Shown here: one piece after another, positions 34,927 to 44,600 of the stretch
Layout: each line of letters begins with the position of its first letter
Numbering within the stretch: position 1 is the stretch's first letter
Assembly (NCBI RefSeq): GCF_003173355.1
Contig: NZ_QGMY01000008.1
Location: 372,001-436,000, forward strand
Reading direction: 5' to 3'
Origin: Methanospirillum lacunae
GTDB taxonomy: Archaea; Halobacteriota; Methanomicrobia; Methanomicrobiales; Methanospirillaceae
DNA length: 64,000 nt
The notes under the pieces: generated by a model
The model's database searches: none
Told to the model about the DNA's origin: nothing
The model's input: the letters and a program-made list of their open reading frames with translations, nothing else
Translations under genes and position numbers: made by a program

Positions 34927-36089
34927 GAGCATCGACCCTGACGTTCATCAGGCAGCGGTTTACTGAATACTACGGTAGGGTGCAGATCACACCTCCATCT
35001 TCGTCAGGCCAGCGTGAATTTGGGTTCATCTTTTTTGATGGGAATTATCCTGAAGACATCAGAATGAGGAGGCATATCGGATTTGGCTCACCTGAAGAGA
35101 TGCAGGCGTACATAAAAAATCTCGTTCCTGCCCATGCCTATTACTCAACTGCATATTATCAGACACCACTGGCGGCGACTATGGGCGACAAGAAATGGCT
35201 CGGCGCTGACCTGATATTTGACCTGGATGCTGATCATATTCTTCGGGGATCCTACCAGTTGATGCTTGAGCGGATCAAGGAAGAAGCTGTCAAACTTATA
35301 ACTGTCCTTGATGAGGAACTTGGAATAGATATGCGTACCGTTCGCCTTGTCTTCTCAGGGGGGCGAGGGTATCATATTCATGTGCAGGAGATTGCACTCC
35401 GGAGTTTTGATGCACAGGAACGACGTGAACTGATCGACTATATCTGTGGAATCGGGGTCAGCCCGGCCCGGATGTTGAGTGATTTTGAGCCCGGCCGCTC
35501 CGGATGGCACCAGCGATATCGTTCCTGTCTTACTACATACCTGGAGGACCTGCTCTCACTCCCTGCATCGGAAGCGAAAGCCTCTCTCTGCTCACTCCGT
35601 GGAATCGGGGACACAAGGGGTACCAGATTTTTACAAAATGCTCCAGCACTGGTAAGGCAACTCAATTCTGATCCCAGGCAGGTGAATGTCAGGGATCCGA
35701 CAACGATCGAGATCCTCTCCATCCTTGCAACAGAGAAAGATAGTCCACTGCAAGCGAAAATACGTGAAGCAGGTATTCAGGCTGATGAACCAGTGACCAC
35801 CGATATCCGTAGACTTATCCGGCTTCCCGGCTCACTGCACGCCAAATCTGGCTTTAAAGTAACTCCTCTCGCAGTGAAAGAACTCCCTGACTTTGATCCG
35901 CTCATTGATGCTGTCCCGTTTGGGGACAGGGGTGTTGGAGTCGAATCGCCCCGTGACTACATGGTGCAACTGCTTGGAAATGAATGGGAGATACATCCCG
36001 GAGTCCAGCAGGTCCCTGAAGCGGTGGCACTCTTCCTCTGTTGCCGGGGAATGGCAGAGATATCAGGAGGTGGGTCTCCTGCATCTTGA
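34923..36089 (+). CDS. priS: DNA primase small (catalytic) subunit PriS
   Basis: The protein has 388 residues. It is the catalytic subunit of the archaeal/eukaryotic-type primase that makes RNA/DNA primers. The metal-binding motif is LGADLIFDLDADH near residue 98, and the SGGRGYHIHV motif near 148. The (S/T)-rich C-terminal part includes RRLIRLPGSLHAKSGFKV, another conserved primase block. Its 3' end overlaps the GINS gene by about 20 bases. The large subunit priL is not in the window. Confidence 0.93.
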   Translation: MRASTLTFIRQRFTEYYGRVQITPPSSSGQREFGFIFFDGNYPEDIRMRRHIGFGSPEEMQAYIKNLVPAHAYYSTAYYQTPLAATMGDKKWLGADLIFDLDADHILRGSYQLMLERIKEEAVKLITVLDEELGIDMRTVRLVFSGGRGYHIHVQEIALRSFDAQERRELIDYICGIGVSPARMLSDFEPGRSGWHQRYRSCLTTYLEDLLSLPASEAKASLCSLRGIGDTRGTRFLQNAPALVRQLNSDPRQVNVRDPTTIEILSILATEKDSPLQAKIREAGIQADEPVTTDIRRLIRLPGSLHAKSGFKVTPLAVKELPDFDPLIDAVPFGDRGVGVESPRDYMVQLLGNEWEIHPGVQQVPEAVALFLCCRGMAEISGGGSPAS

Positions 36090-36849
36090 AGATCTTCGGG
36101 GTATTCTCCTCGGAGAGCGGGATAGTGGGACTCTGGTACAGATTCCTCACGATCTCTACCAGACGACTGCGCTTTTAATAAAAACACTACAGCAGGAGGT
36201 GATCGTCATGGACGATCCCTTCTCTGATGAAGCCCGTATCCTGATAGAAAAGGTTGCAAGCATCAGGACGACTGCAGAGGAACTCTTTCACCTTCGGTCT
36301 GAGAAGATCGTTTCCCTTGCCCAGAGTCAGGCTGATGGCTCCTATATTGAACGTGAAGAACTTCGCATGCTCATCCCGGCTGAACTCGAAATGTTCAATA
36401 GGATCGTGGATGGCATTCGTGTATGTCGTATCGCACTCATAGAGTGGAAGACTGTTGGCAGGAGTCCGGTTCCAGTAAGGGTTGAGATACCTGAACGGAT
36501 ATCTGATACCCCTATTTCAGCCGAAAACGAATTTGTCTCCCCTACTGACAGTGCTGCTCTGATTTCCGTCACTGATCCGGACAGCTCTGAATCTGTAGTC
36601 GCCATCGATCTTGTATCCGAGTCTCCCGGACGCGCATACGAGCAGGAGGAGGGCTGGACGCCATCCGATGACGAGGATGATGAGCCGTTCGCGTATACTC
36701 TCGTCCGTGTTCTGGCAGATATGGAGCCGTTTATGGGTGTGGATGGCCGGACTTATGAGATCTCAACCGGGGATATCCTGACATTGCCGGGAAGAAATGC
36801 CGAAGTGCTTGCAGAACGCGACATAGTCTTAAATATAAATCCGGGCTAA
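36070..36849 (+). CDS. GINS complex subunit (Gins51/Sld5-like)
   Basis: The protein has about 259 residues. The helical A domain begins LHLEDLRGILLGERDSGTL and runs to about residue 150. An acidic linker (about 170-215) and the small beta B domain follow, ending VRVLADMEPFMGVDGRTYEI. The GINS complex sits with MCM and primase in the replisome, which fits its place right after priS. GTG 36070 lies inside a GGAGGTGG ribosome binding site (36066-36073); CTG 36079 is the next in-frame codon at a suitable spacing, so the real start is uncertain. Confidence 0.82.
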   Translation: MGLLHLEDLRGILLGERDSGTLVQIPHDLYQTTALLIKTLQQEVIVMDDPFSDEARILIEKVASIRTTAEELFHLRSEKIVSLAQSQADGSYIEREELRMLIPAELEMFNRIVDGIRVCRIALIEWKTVGRSPVPVRVEIPERISDTPISAENEFVSPTDSAALISVTDPDSSESVVAIDLVSESPGRAYEQEEGWTPSDDEDDEPFAYTLVRVLADMEPFMGVDGRTYEISTGDILTLPGRNAEVLAERDIVLNINPG

Positions 36850-36888
36850 TAATGTAGGTATTCTCTATACCCAGATGAGGCTCATTTT

Positions 36889-37167
36889 ATGAAGATGCCA
36901 TCAAAATTCAGGACATACTGCCCGTTTTGTCGCAGTCATCAGCAGCACGAGATTGAAAAGGTTAAGAAGGGTAAGACCACCGGTCTTCACTGGATCGATC
37001 GTCAGAAAGCACGCCGTGGCCGTGTCGGTAACATGGGTAAATTTTCCAAGGTTCCTGGAGGCGACAAGCCGACCAAGAAGATCAATGTACGGTACCGCTG
37101 TACTTCATGCCACAAGGCACACCTGAGAGCAGGGTACAGGCTGGGCAAGTTCGAACTTACGGAGTGA
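36889..37167 (+). CDS. rpl44e: Large ribosomal subunit protein L44e
   Basis: The protein has 92 residues with two Cys pairs, CPFC near residue 13 and CTSC near 74, forming the zinc site of L44e. The basic middle part includes [20 protein letters not shown] and [14 protein letters not shown]. It is a component of the 50S subunit near the E site. It begins the conserved archaeal order L44e, S27e, aIF2-alpha, Nop10. A second in-frame ATG two codons later is also possible. Confidence 0.95.
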   Translation: MKMPSKFRTYCPFCRSHQQHEIEKVKKGKTTGLHWIDRQKARRGRVGNMGKFSKVPGGDKPTKKINVRYRCTSCHKAHLRAGYRLGKFELTE

Positions 37168-37172
37168 GTAAG

Positions 37173-37361
37173 ATGGTAGAAGCAAAACGCGAAAACCGGA
37201 GCAGGTTTGTCAAGGTAAAGTGTCCTGACTGTGAGAACGAGCAGCTCATCTTTGAGAAGGCAAGCAGCACTGTTGCCTGTGCCGTATGCAGTCATGTACT
37301 CGCCACCCCAACCGGTGGAAAAGCAGATATCAAGGCAGAAATCATATCTGCATTTGAGTGA
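37173..37361 (+). CDS. rps27e: Small ribosomal subunit protein S27e
   Basis: The protein has 62 residues from ATG 37173, preceded by GGAGTGAG. It has the C4 zinc finger CPDCENEQLIFEKASSTVAC followed by AVCSHVLATPTGGKA. It starts five bases after L44e and is co-transcribed with it. Confidence 0.95.
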   Translation: MVEAKRENRSRFVKVKCPDCENEQLIFEKASSTVACAVCSHVLATPTGGKADIKAEIISAFE

Positions 37362-37368
37362 GCACCTA

Positions 37369-38163
37369 ATGCAGGAGAGAGAGTGGCCAGATACCGGCGA
37401 ATTGGTCGTCTGTTCTGTTAAGAATGTAAAGGACTTTGTGGCCTTTGTAACTCTTGACGAGTACAACGATCAGGAAGGGTTGATCCCGATCTCTGAGATC
37501 GCCCGCGGTTGGATTAAGTACATCAGAGACCACATCAGGGAAGGACAAAAGGTCGTCTGCAAAGTACTGAACGTCGATCCGCAGAAAGGCCATATCGATC
37601 TCTCCCTTAAGGATGTCAACGAGCATCAGCGGCGTGAAAAGATCAGGATCTGGAAGAACGAGTCCAAGGCACGTAAGTGGATCGGGTTTGCTGCCGCAGA
37701 AGCAGGTCGTGAAGATGCTGTTCAGGCGATAACTGACTCATTGTACCGCGAATATCCAGACCTTCACCCAGCCTTTGAGGATTTTGTTCTCGAAGGACGT
37801 GAAATCCTTGATAAACTTGGTCTTGATGCTCCAATCGCAGATGCGTTGTATAAGATAGCAACAGAGAATGTCAAACTGCCGACTGTAACGGTTTCAGGTG
37901 ATCTCTACCTGCAATCCAGCAAGTCGGACGGTGTCAATATCATCAGACGTGCTCTCCGCAGTGCAGAGCCCAAATCTGAAGATGAGCATGTTGAGATTAT
38001 TTATCTCGGCGCTCCAAACTATCGGATCAAGGTATCTGCCCCCAATTATAAGGAAGCAGAGAAGTCTCTTGAAAAGGCCTCCAGTGCCGCAATCGGGGTA
38101 ATGAAACGTGCCGGCGGGGAAGGCCGGTTTACCCGGAAGGCAAAAGCTGGTAAGCACGTATGA
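37369..38163 (+). CDS. eif2a: Translation initiation factor aIF2 alpha subunit
   Basis: The protein has 264 residues from ATG 37369. The N-terminal S1 domain (about 10-82) shows TGELVVCSVKNVKDFVAFVT and EGLIPISEIARGWIKYIRDH. A helical domain and an alpha-beta domain follow (VEIIYLGAPNYRIKVSAPNY), as in all archaeal aIF2-alpha. It is one of three subunits that deliver initiator tRNA to the small ribosomal subunit. The stop overlaps the Nop10 start as ATGA. Confidence 0.95.
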   Translation: MQEREWPDTGELVVCSVKNVKDFVAFVTLDEYNDQEGLIPISEIARGWIKYIRDHIREGQKVVCKVLNVDPQKGHIDLSLKDVNEHQRREKIRIWKNESKARKWIGFAAAEAGREDAVQAITDSLYREYPDLHPAFEDFVLEGREILDKLGLDAPIADALYKIATENVKLPTVTVSGDLYLQSSKSDGVNIIRRALRSAEPKSEDEHVEIIYLGAPNYRIKVSAPNYKEAEKSLEKASSAAIGVMKRAGGEGRFTRKAKAGKHV

Positions 38164-38309
38164 AAGGTCGAATCAGGCAATGTCCTGTTGACCACCTCTA
38201 TACTCTTTCTGAAACCTGTCCACAATGTGGTCATCCCACGGTTACTCCGCATCCTGCACGGTATTCCCCGCAGGATCGGCTTGGTTCATATCGGAGGATG
38301 GCCCGGTGA
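38160..38309 (+). CDS. nop10: Nop10: H/ACA RNP protein
   Basis: The protein has 49 residues, starting MKGRIRQCPVDHLYTLSETC and followed by PQCGHPTVTPHPARYSPQD. It has the zinc-binding CPVD...CPQC pattern and the Pro-rich C-terminal part of Nop10. Nop10 supports Cbf5 in guide-RNA-directed pseudouridylation. It overlaps aIF2-alpha by four bases and the PAC2 gene by one base (TGATG). Confidence 0.93.
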   Translation: MKGRIRQCPVDHLYTLSETCPQCGHPTVTPHPARYSPQDRLGSYRRMAR

Positions 38310-39061
38310 TGGAAGATATCACGGTGGTTTTTGATGAAGCGGTAGCGCCCGAAGACCGGACCGCTCCTGTATTGATCGAAGGACTTCCGGGAATTGGTCA
38401 TGTCGGCAAACTTGTCGCAGAGCATATGATCCAGGAACTCGGAGCGGTTAAGATTGCTGAAATACACTCAATCTACTTTCCGCCACAGGTCCTCATCGGT
38501 GAGAACGGAGTGGTCAGGCTCTGTAATAATGAGTTGTACCGGTGTTCAGGAGAAAAAGGGGCGTTTCTCTTTCTGATCGGTGACTTTCAGAGTACCTCCA
38601 ATGAAGGCCATTATCTCCTCTCTCAGGTGTATGTAGATATAGCCCACAAACTTGGGGTAAAGAGGATATACACAATTGGTGGGTACGGGGTAGGCCATTT
38701 CATAGAGACTCCCAGGGTCATTACAGCGGTAAATAAAGAGTCACTCTCACAGCTGGTAATTGAAGCGGGTGGGGTATTCGGTGATGGAGAGCCTGGCGGA
38801 GGAATTATCGGTGCAGCAGGCCTGATGCTCGGACTCTCAGCACCACTTGAGATCGAAGGAATATGCCTGATGGGAGAGACATCTGGTTACCTCGTTGATC
38901 CAAAGAGTGCTGCCCTGGTTCTGGAAGTTTTGACACGGCTTATCGGTATTTCAATCGATCCTGCAAACCTCAAGGAACGTGCAGGTGAGATGGAAGTTGC
39001 CGTGCAGCGTCTTCTTGAGCAGGAGAAAAAGTCAGAGGAAGAACTCTCCTACATCGGCTAA
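38309..39061 (+). CDS. PAC2/proteasome-assembly-chaperone family protein
   Basis: The protein has 250 residues from ATG 38309. Family segments are APVLIEGLPGIGHVGKLVAE, EIHSIYFPPQV, IGDFQSTSNEGHYLL, IYTIGGYGVG and IIGAAGLMLGLSA. The C-terminal 35 residues are charged and helical. Archaeal homologues are proposed to act in proteasome assembly; direct evidence for this subgroup is limited. It is coupled to nop10 and precedes the EndoQ gene by two bases. Confidence 0.85.
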   Translation: MEDITVVFDEAVAPEDRTAPVLIEGLPGIGHVGKLVAEHMIQELGAVKIAEIHSIYFPPQVLIGENGVVRLCNNELYRCSGEKGAFLFLIGDFQSTSNEGHYLLSQVYVDIAHKLGVKRIYTIGGYGVGHFIETPRVITAVNKESLSQLVIEAGGVFGDGEPGGGIIGAAGLMLGLSAPLEIEGICLMGETSGYLVDPKSAALVLEVLTRLIGISIDPANLKERAGEMEVAVQRLLEQEKKSEEELSYIG

Positions 39062-39063
39062 GA

Positions 39064-40185
39064 ATGCTCCTCAATATTGATCTCCATATTCACTCCTGTT
39101 TTTCTATGGCATCCTCTGCACGGATGTTGCCTGAAGCGATCCTTAACGGATGCCGATTGAAAGGCATCTCTGTTATTGGGACCGGAGATATTCTGCATCC
39201 TGTCTGGCGAGAAATGTGGGAGAAAACATCAGTGCCAGTGGATATGATTGCTGTTCCCACAACAGAAGTTGAAGGAGCAGACAGAGTCCATCACCTGATT
39301 TTACTCCCAGATTATGATGCTGCCCGGGATCTTGCAGATGCCCTCATCCCATTTAGCAAAAATGTTGAGAAAAACGGGCGCCCCCAGGTGAAACTTCAGG
39401 GTGAGGATATTGCTCGTCGGGTTCATGATCTGGGAGGGATGATAGGCCCTGCCCATGCTTTTACTCCCTGGACTTCCCTGTACGCCTCACACAACTCGGT
39501 TGCATCCTGCTATGGTGATGAACAGATTGATCTCCTTGAACTTGGTCTCTCTGCTGACAGTGGATACGGAAGCAGGATCGCTGATCTTGCCGGTGTACCG
39601 TTTCTTACAAACTCAGATGCTCATAGTCCCGAACCTGCAAAACTCGGGCGTGAATTCACCAGAATAGAGACCAACTCAAACCATCCTGATACAATGGCAG
39701 TACTGGATGCTGTCAAAGCCGGAACAATTGTCATGAATGCAGGGTTTTTTCCTGAGGAAGGCAAGTATAACCGGACTGCATGCACCCGATGTTTTACTCC
39801 GTATTCCCTTTCTGAAGCAGAAGAACACAAATGGAAATGTCCTATAGATAAAGGCAGAATAAAGAAAGGTGTTCGTGATCGGGCAGAAGAACTCTCATCG
39901 GGTCCTGAAACCCAAAGGCCTCCATATCTGCACATTATTCCTCTCGCAGAGATTATTCAGCGGACTCTTGGAACGTGCTCTCCTACTACGAAAAAGTGCT
40001 CTGATCTCTATCAAAGATGTTTGGTCGCATTCGGCGATGAGATATCAATACTTACTGAGACACCAATCGACGATATCAGAGAGTTCCACCTGGAACTTGG
40101 TGATGCAGTCTCGGCGTTCCGGGAGGGAAGGATTGTCCTGCACCCCGGAGGGGGAGGACAGTACGGGACCTTCTCTCTCGGGTAA
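39064..40185 (+). CDS. Endonuclease Q (PHP-type, deaminated DNA repair)
   Basis: The protein has 373 residues of the TIGR00375/EndoQ family, which nicks DNA 5' of deoxyuridine, hypoxanthine and similar lesions. The PHP metal ligands include DLHIHS (residues 6-11), GTGD near 39, TEVEG near 67, GPAHAF near 128 and NSDAHSPEP near 183. The zinc module after residue 240 has Cys240, Cys243 and Cys259. The fourth position is Asp262 (KCPID), where relatives usually have a second CxxC. The gene closes the replication/translation run. Confidence 0.85.
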   Translation: MLLNIDLHIHSCFSMASSARMLPEAILNGCRLKGISVIGTGDILHPVWREMWEKTSVPVDMIAVPTTEVEGADRVHHLILLPDYDAARDLADALIPFSKNVEKNGRPQVKLQGEDIARRVHDLGGMIGPAHAFTPWTSLYASHNSVASCYGDEQIDLLELGLSADSGYGSRIADLAGVPFLTNSDAHSPEPAKLGREFTRIETNSNHPDTMAVLDAVKAGTIVMNAGFFPEEGKYNRTACTRCFTPYSLSEAEEHKWKCPIDKGRIKKGVRDRAEELSSGPETQRPPYLHIIPLAEIIQRTLGTCSPTTKKCSDLYQRCLVAFGDEISILTETPIDDIREFHLELGDAVSAFREGRIVLHPGGGGQYGTFSLG

Positions 40186-40306
40186 ATACAATACCTGCGC
40201 TGTCTCTTTTTTGATTAAGTAATCTGTTTGACCTGTCTGTTTTTCCTAAGAAGTCACGCAGAGCACACAGAATAGTTAAAGGAGTCTCCCACCCACCTCA
40301 TAAGGA

Positions 40307-40480
40307 ATGATCATCGTTCGTCGGGACATTTGTGCCTATTGTGGCTGCTGCATTTCAGTCTGCCCAGAAGGTGCACTTGAGCTGATAGATGCCTATCTGG
40401 ACGTTGATGCAAATACCTGCATCACCTGTGGCATCTGTGTCCGTGCATGCCCGCTCGGGGCACTGGAGGTTAAGAAATGA
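40307..40480 (+). CDS. Small 2[4Fe-4S] ferredoxin
   Basis: The protein has 57 residues with two cluster motifs: [12 protein letters not shown] (residues 9-20) and [12 protein letters not shown] (38-49). It overlaps the geranylgeranyl reductase start by four bases (ATGA). Established work shows ferredoxin as the electron donor for archaeal geranylgeranyl reductases, so it probably feeds that enzyme. Confidence 0.92.
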   Translation: MIIVRRDICAYCGCCISVCPEGALELIDAYLDVDANTCITCGICVRACPLGALEVKK

Positions 40481-41688
40481 AGAGTACCTACGATCTGCTT
40501 GTGATCGGAGGCGGACCTGGCGGAGCATATGCAGCGAAAACCGCGGCGGAAAAGGGCTTATCTGTCCTGATGGTCGAGAAACGCCCGGCACCTGGTGCCC
40601 CTGTCAGGTGCGCAGAGGGAGTTGGCAAGGAACTGCTTCGCGAGTTCATGAAACCTGATGAGCGGTGGGTGGCAGCAGAAATTGAACGTGCCCACCTGAT
40701 TGCCCCGGACGGTTTCTCAATGGAACTTAATCCAGCGAAGGCAGGTTCAGAAGTCGGGTATGTTCTCAACCGTAAGGTGTTTGATCGCGAACTTGTCTGG
40801 CAGGCTGCTGCAGCTGGCTCAGACATTATGGTCAAGACCCGTGCCTGCTCACCAGTGATGGAGAACGGCGCCGTTAAAGGTGCCCTCCTCGAATACAATG
40901 GAACCGTCACCGAAGTCAAAGCAGATCTTACAATAGCAGCGGATGGTGTTGAGTCCAAGTTCGCCCGCTGGTGTGGAATCAATACGACGGTCCCACTCAG
41001 AGAGATGGAGACTTGTGCCCAGTACCTGATGACCGGTATCGATATCGATCCTCATGCAACCGAGTTCTTCACTGGTAATGAGGTTGCCCCGGGGGGGTAT
41101 GTCTGGATCTTCCCGAAAGGTGAAAAGACTGCAAACGTGGGAATCGGTATCGGCGGAGACCGTGGTGGGAAGCCCGGAATAAGACCGAAAGATTATCTTG
41201 ATCGCTTTGTCCAGAAACACTTCCCTGATGGAAAAATTATTGAACTGATTGCAGGTGGCGTCTCGATCTGCAGGCCTCTTGAGTGCACTGTTGCCGATGG
41301 TCTGATGATCGTCGGTGATGCAGCACGTGTATCTGATCCAATCACCGGGGGAGGAATATACGCAGCATTGTACACCGGAAAGTCTGCAGCTGAAGTAGGT
41401 GCAGATGCTGTTGCAAAAGGTGATGTCAGCAAGAAGAACCTCATGAAGTATGATCAGGACTGGCGTGCATCATACCTTGGCAAGGCTCTTGATCGGAACT
41501 ACCAGATAAAAGAGGTCTTTGTTAAACTGAATGATGATGACTTGAATGCAATCATCCATTCGGTCTCAAAGATGGACATGACCGAGTTCAATACCCTGAG
41601 TCTTGTAAAAAATATTATCACTGCCAATCCAATGGTTGCACTGAAACTTGGAAAGGCCGGACTCAAGAGTCTGATAGACTCTATCTGA
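40477..41688 (+). CDS. Digeranylgeranylglycerophospholipid reductase (GGR family)
   Basis: The protein has 403 residues. The FAD-binding Rossmann motif is [18 protein letters not shown] near residue 7. The conserved CAEGVGKE segment near 46 and the [10 protein letters not shown] block near 207 are typical of geranylgeranyl reductases, with [19 protein letters not shown] as the second FAD motif. It saturates the isoprenoid chains of ether lipids. Coupling to a ferredoxin gene supports this. Confidence 0.92.
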   Translation: MKSTYDLLVIGGGPGGAYAAKTAAEKGLSVLMVEKRPAPGAPVRCAEGVGKELLREFMKPDERWVAAEIERAHLIAPDGFSMELNPAKAGSEVGYVLNRKVFDRELVWQAAAAGSDIMVKTRACSPVMENGAVKGALLEYNGTVTEVKADLTIAADGVESKFARWCGINTTVPLREMETCAQYLMTGIDIDPHATEFFTGNEVAPGGYVWIFPKGEKTANVGIGIGGDRGGKPGIRPKDYLDRFVQKHFPDGKIIELIAGGVSICRPLECTVADGLMIVGDAARVSDPITGGGIYAALYTGKSAAEVGADAVAKGDVSKKNLMKYDQDWRASYLGKALDRNYQIKEVFVKLNDDDLNAIIHSVSKMDMTEFNTLSLVKNIITANPMVALKLGKAGLKSLIDSI

Positions 41689-41697
41689 ACTTTTTTT

Positions 41698-44600
41698 TCA
41701 TCCGGTTACTGGTTGCAGATCTGCTTCTTCTTCCAGATGGATCCAGTACCCGCGTGATGGATACATTATTGCTGTTTCTCCTCCGTCTCTGAATATTGGA
41801 GGATCATATTTCTGGCTTGTTGCATTATATCCCATCACGTATGACCAGGATTTGTCCAGGGAACGCAAAGCATCACCGGCTGTTGACGCCTGTATTCCAG
41901 GGAACCCGATAGCATTCCATCCTTTCATCAGGTGCACCGGTGTTGGGACAGTCCCGGGATCAAAGATCAGAGGCACAGTTGTGGCATCTGTGGCATAGAT
42001 CCAGAACCCATGTAATGGCTGGATGATATCATTTGCTTTTACTACTGTCCAGGATCCATTGGCAAATGAGTACATACTATGTCCCCCTGAATTGACATCG
42101 CTAAATATCAATGCGGTATTATGGCCTGAAGCCAGGTCTGATGGTGTGGATATAAGATTCCACCCTGATTTAAGATCCAGTGGATATCCACCTCCTTCAG
42201 TCTGGTACTGGTTCTGTAGTCCGGTTAATGGATATTTGTCGACATTGTCTGTATTTATTGTATATGGTGTGTCTCCGACTCCGCTGGCTGCAATCTCATT
42301 TCCTTTGTAATTGGTCCAGTGGTTTCCGAGAAGACCTGAGAATGTCGAATTTCCGTAGATGTACCTGACCCGCTCGCCGGTATCCCATGTGTTTGATGTT
42401 TCTACCTGCTCAACCTGCTTACTCTTTCCAGAATCTACAAAGTCCACATTTGCAGGAGTAAATCCCCCCCAAGAGTCATCTGAATCTGATCCGCTGTCCT
42501 GTGAAGATAATCCGGTTAATCCGGTTGTGGCGTTTCTGGAATTAAAGTCGTTTAGGACAAAGGTATTACCATATATCCATTCAGAAGAGTCTTTGATCTG
42601 CAGGGGTTTTTCTGCAGTGATACTGTTTCGAACCACCTTGTTTCCAAAAGATGCCCTGCTTTTGGTTATTGTTGATGGATGTATGGTTCCCTGTGCGAGA
42701 GATAACCCGGTATTATATGCCTCAATCTGGTTTTCTTTGACATTAAGATCCTGTGAACCAGAGAGATTCAGCCCATCTGATACCTCTTTGATCTGGTTTT
42801 GTCTGATCATTCCGGCCCCTCCTCCGGAAGAAACAATTCCTGTTTTGCATCTGTTTATCCGGTTACCGGAAAGATCTCCAAATCCTGAACTGCTGAATCC
42901 GTCCTGAATCTGAAATCCGATAAGATCACCGGAGAATGAATTTCCAGAAAGGTTCACCCCTGATGAGATCCCTCTGATAGCAACCCCTATTGCGTTGTCC
43001 CTGAACTCACTGCCTACTATCCTGATACTGCTGGAATCAGATACCCCGAGCCCGTACCTGCTTGAGTTGTGGACAGTAGTTTCTGCAATAGTTCCTCCTA
43101 TAACCCCTGTGATGAGGATATTCTGATTCAGGTTCCTGCCCACTGAAATATTCTGGATGGTAAGATCTCTCCCGCCTTCTGCAACAATTCCATACCCGTT
43201 CCTTGATTCCATCGCGATATTTCGAACTGTTATGTCTGAACAGTTCACCAGGTATAGCGTTGCAGGAGAGAGATCCTCGATGGTTTTTCCAGATACTCCT
43301 TGGAAATAGAGGATTGGAAGACTGTCAATAATGTTTGACTGATCTATTGTATTCGTCTCCGTGATTTCTCCGGTGCAGGAGAATCCTACAGCATTATTGC
43401 GGAGAGTATTGTTTGTAACAGTAATCTTTGCAGGCTTGTCAAGTCTGAAACCAACACCCAGGTTGCTTACTATCTGGTTTTCTGCAACAGTTACATTCCT
43501 GGTATTGTCTAACCGGAGAGCATCACCCGGACGAGGTGAAGTATCAGGCAGGGCTTTAGAATTTCCTGAAATGATATTTCCTCTGATTTCAGAATCAGCA
43601 ATCCCGTCAAAGAAAACTCCTCTCTCTTCTGCGTCATTGATCTGTGTTCTCTGCATGAAAAGACCGGTCAGGTTCTCTCCTATAAGGTCAGTTTTACATT
43701 CTGAAACTCTGGTCTGTGAAATCCGGATGTCGTTGCTAGTGATAAGACTGATTCCGTTTCTGCTGATATTTGTGATGTTACACGCGGTAATTGTAACATT
43801 TTCGCTACCGCTTACAATCAGACCGTTCTGTGACCTGGAGATCTCACATTGCTCAAGGGTTAGATTCCTGATACCTGTTGCTGACACAGCTGTTATGAGA
43901 TCGTTTTCATCCTTTCTGGCATCAGTAATCTGCAGCCTGTTTAACGACACCTGGCTGACGGTGATTAAAAGAGCAGAACCGTTCTCTCCTGCAGAGATGA
44001 GAGGTCTTTCTTCACCTTCTTTCCCGGTGAGAGTGAGGGGTTTGGTGATGATAACCTGTTCTTCGTATGTGCCTGGATCTATCCGAACGGTTTTTCCTGG
44101 TGATGCGCTATCGATTGCATCCTGTATCCTGGTAAAATCAGCCCCGGTTCTGCCTACGGTAATAACCTGTGAAGAGGATTCCTGCTGTTGTGATGGTTGT
44201 TGTATTGGTTCTGGCTTTACAGCGCCGCGATATGGTGTTGGTTGTGGTGTTGTCTGAATTACGCATGGTGTCCCGGTAGGTTCAGGAGAATGAACAGTGC
44301 TCCGGCTCACGGGTCCGAAGATAACGTGAACTGCAATATCATGCGTAACCGGGGAGATGGTGAATGTAGGGATTGAACCCTTGTCAATCTGATCCACCAT
44401 GACATGATCTATCTCAAACCCGGGCTGGGGTGTGATTATAAATGTTATGTCAGATCCTGATGGAACAGTTGTAGCACCGAAAGGGTTTACAGATCCTCCC
44501 TCGGTACTGGTGACCAGTACCATACATGATGCAGGTCCGTCTGCAGGTGCTTCAGCACCTGACTGACCTGCCAGTAGGGCTAATACCAGTAGTGTAAACA

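Noticed and set aside
43361-44257. Plus-strand open frame of 298 codons inside the beta-helix gene
   Set aside because: It is a shadow of the repetitive minus-strand gene; the Ser/Leu/Val-rich peptide follows from reverse reading of the beta-helix codons.
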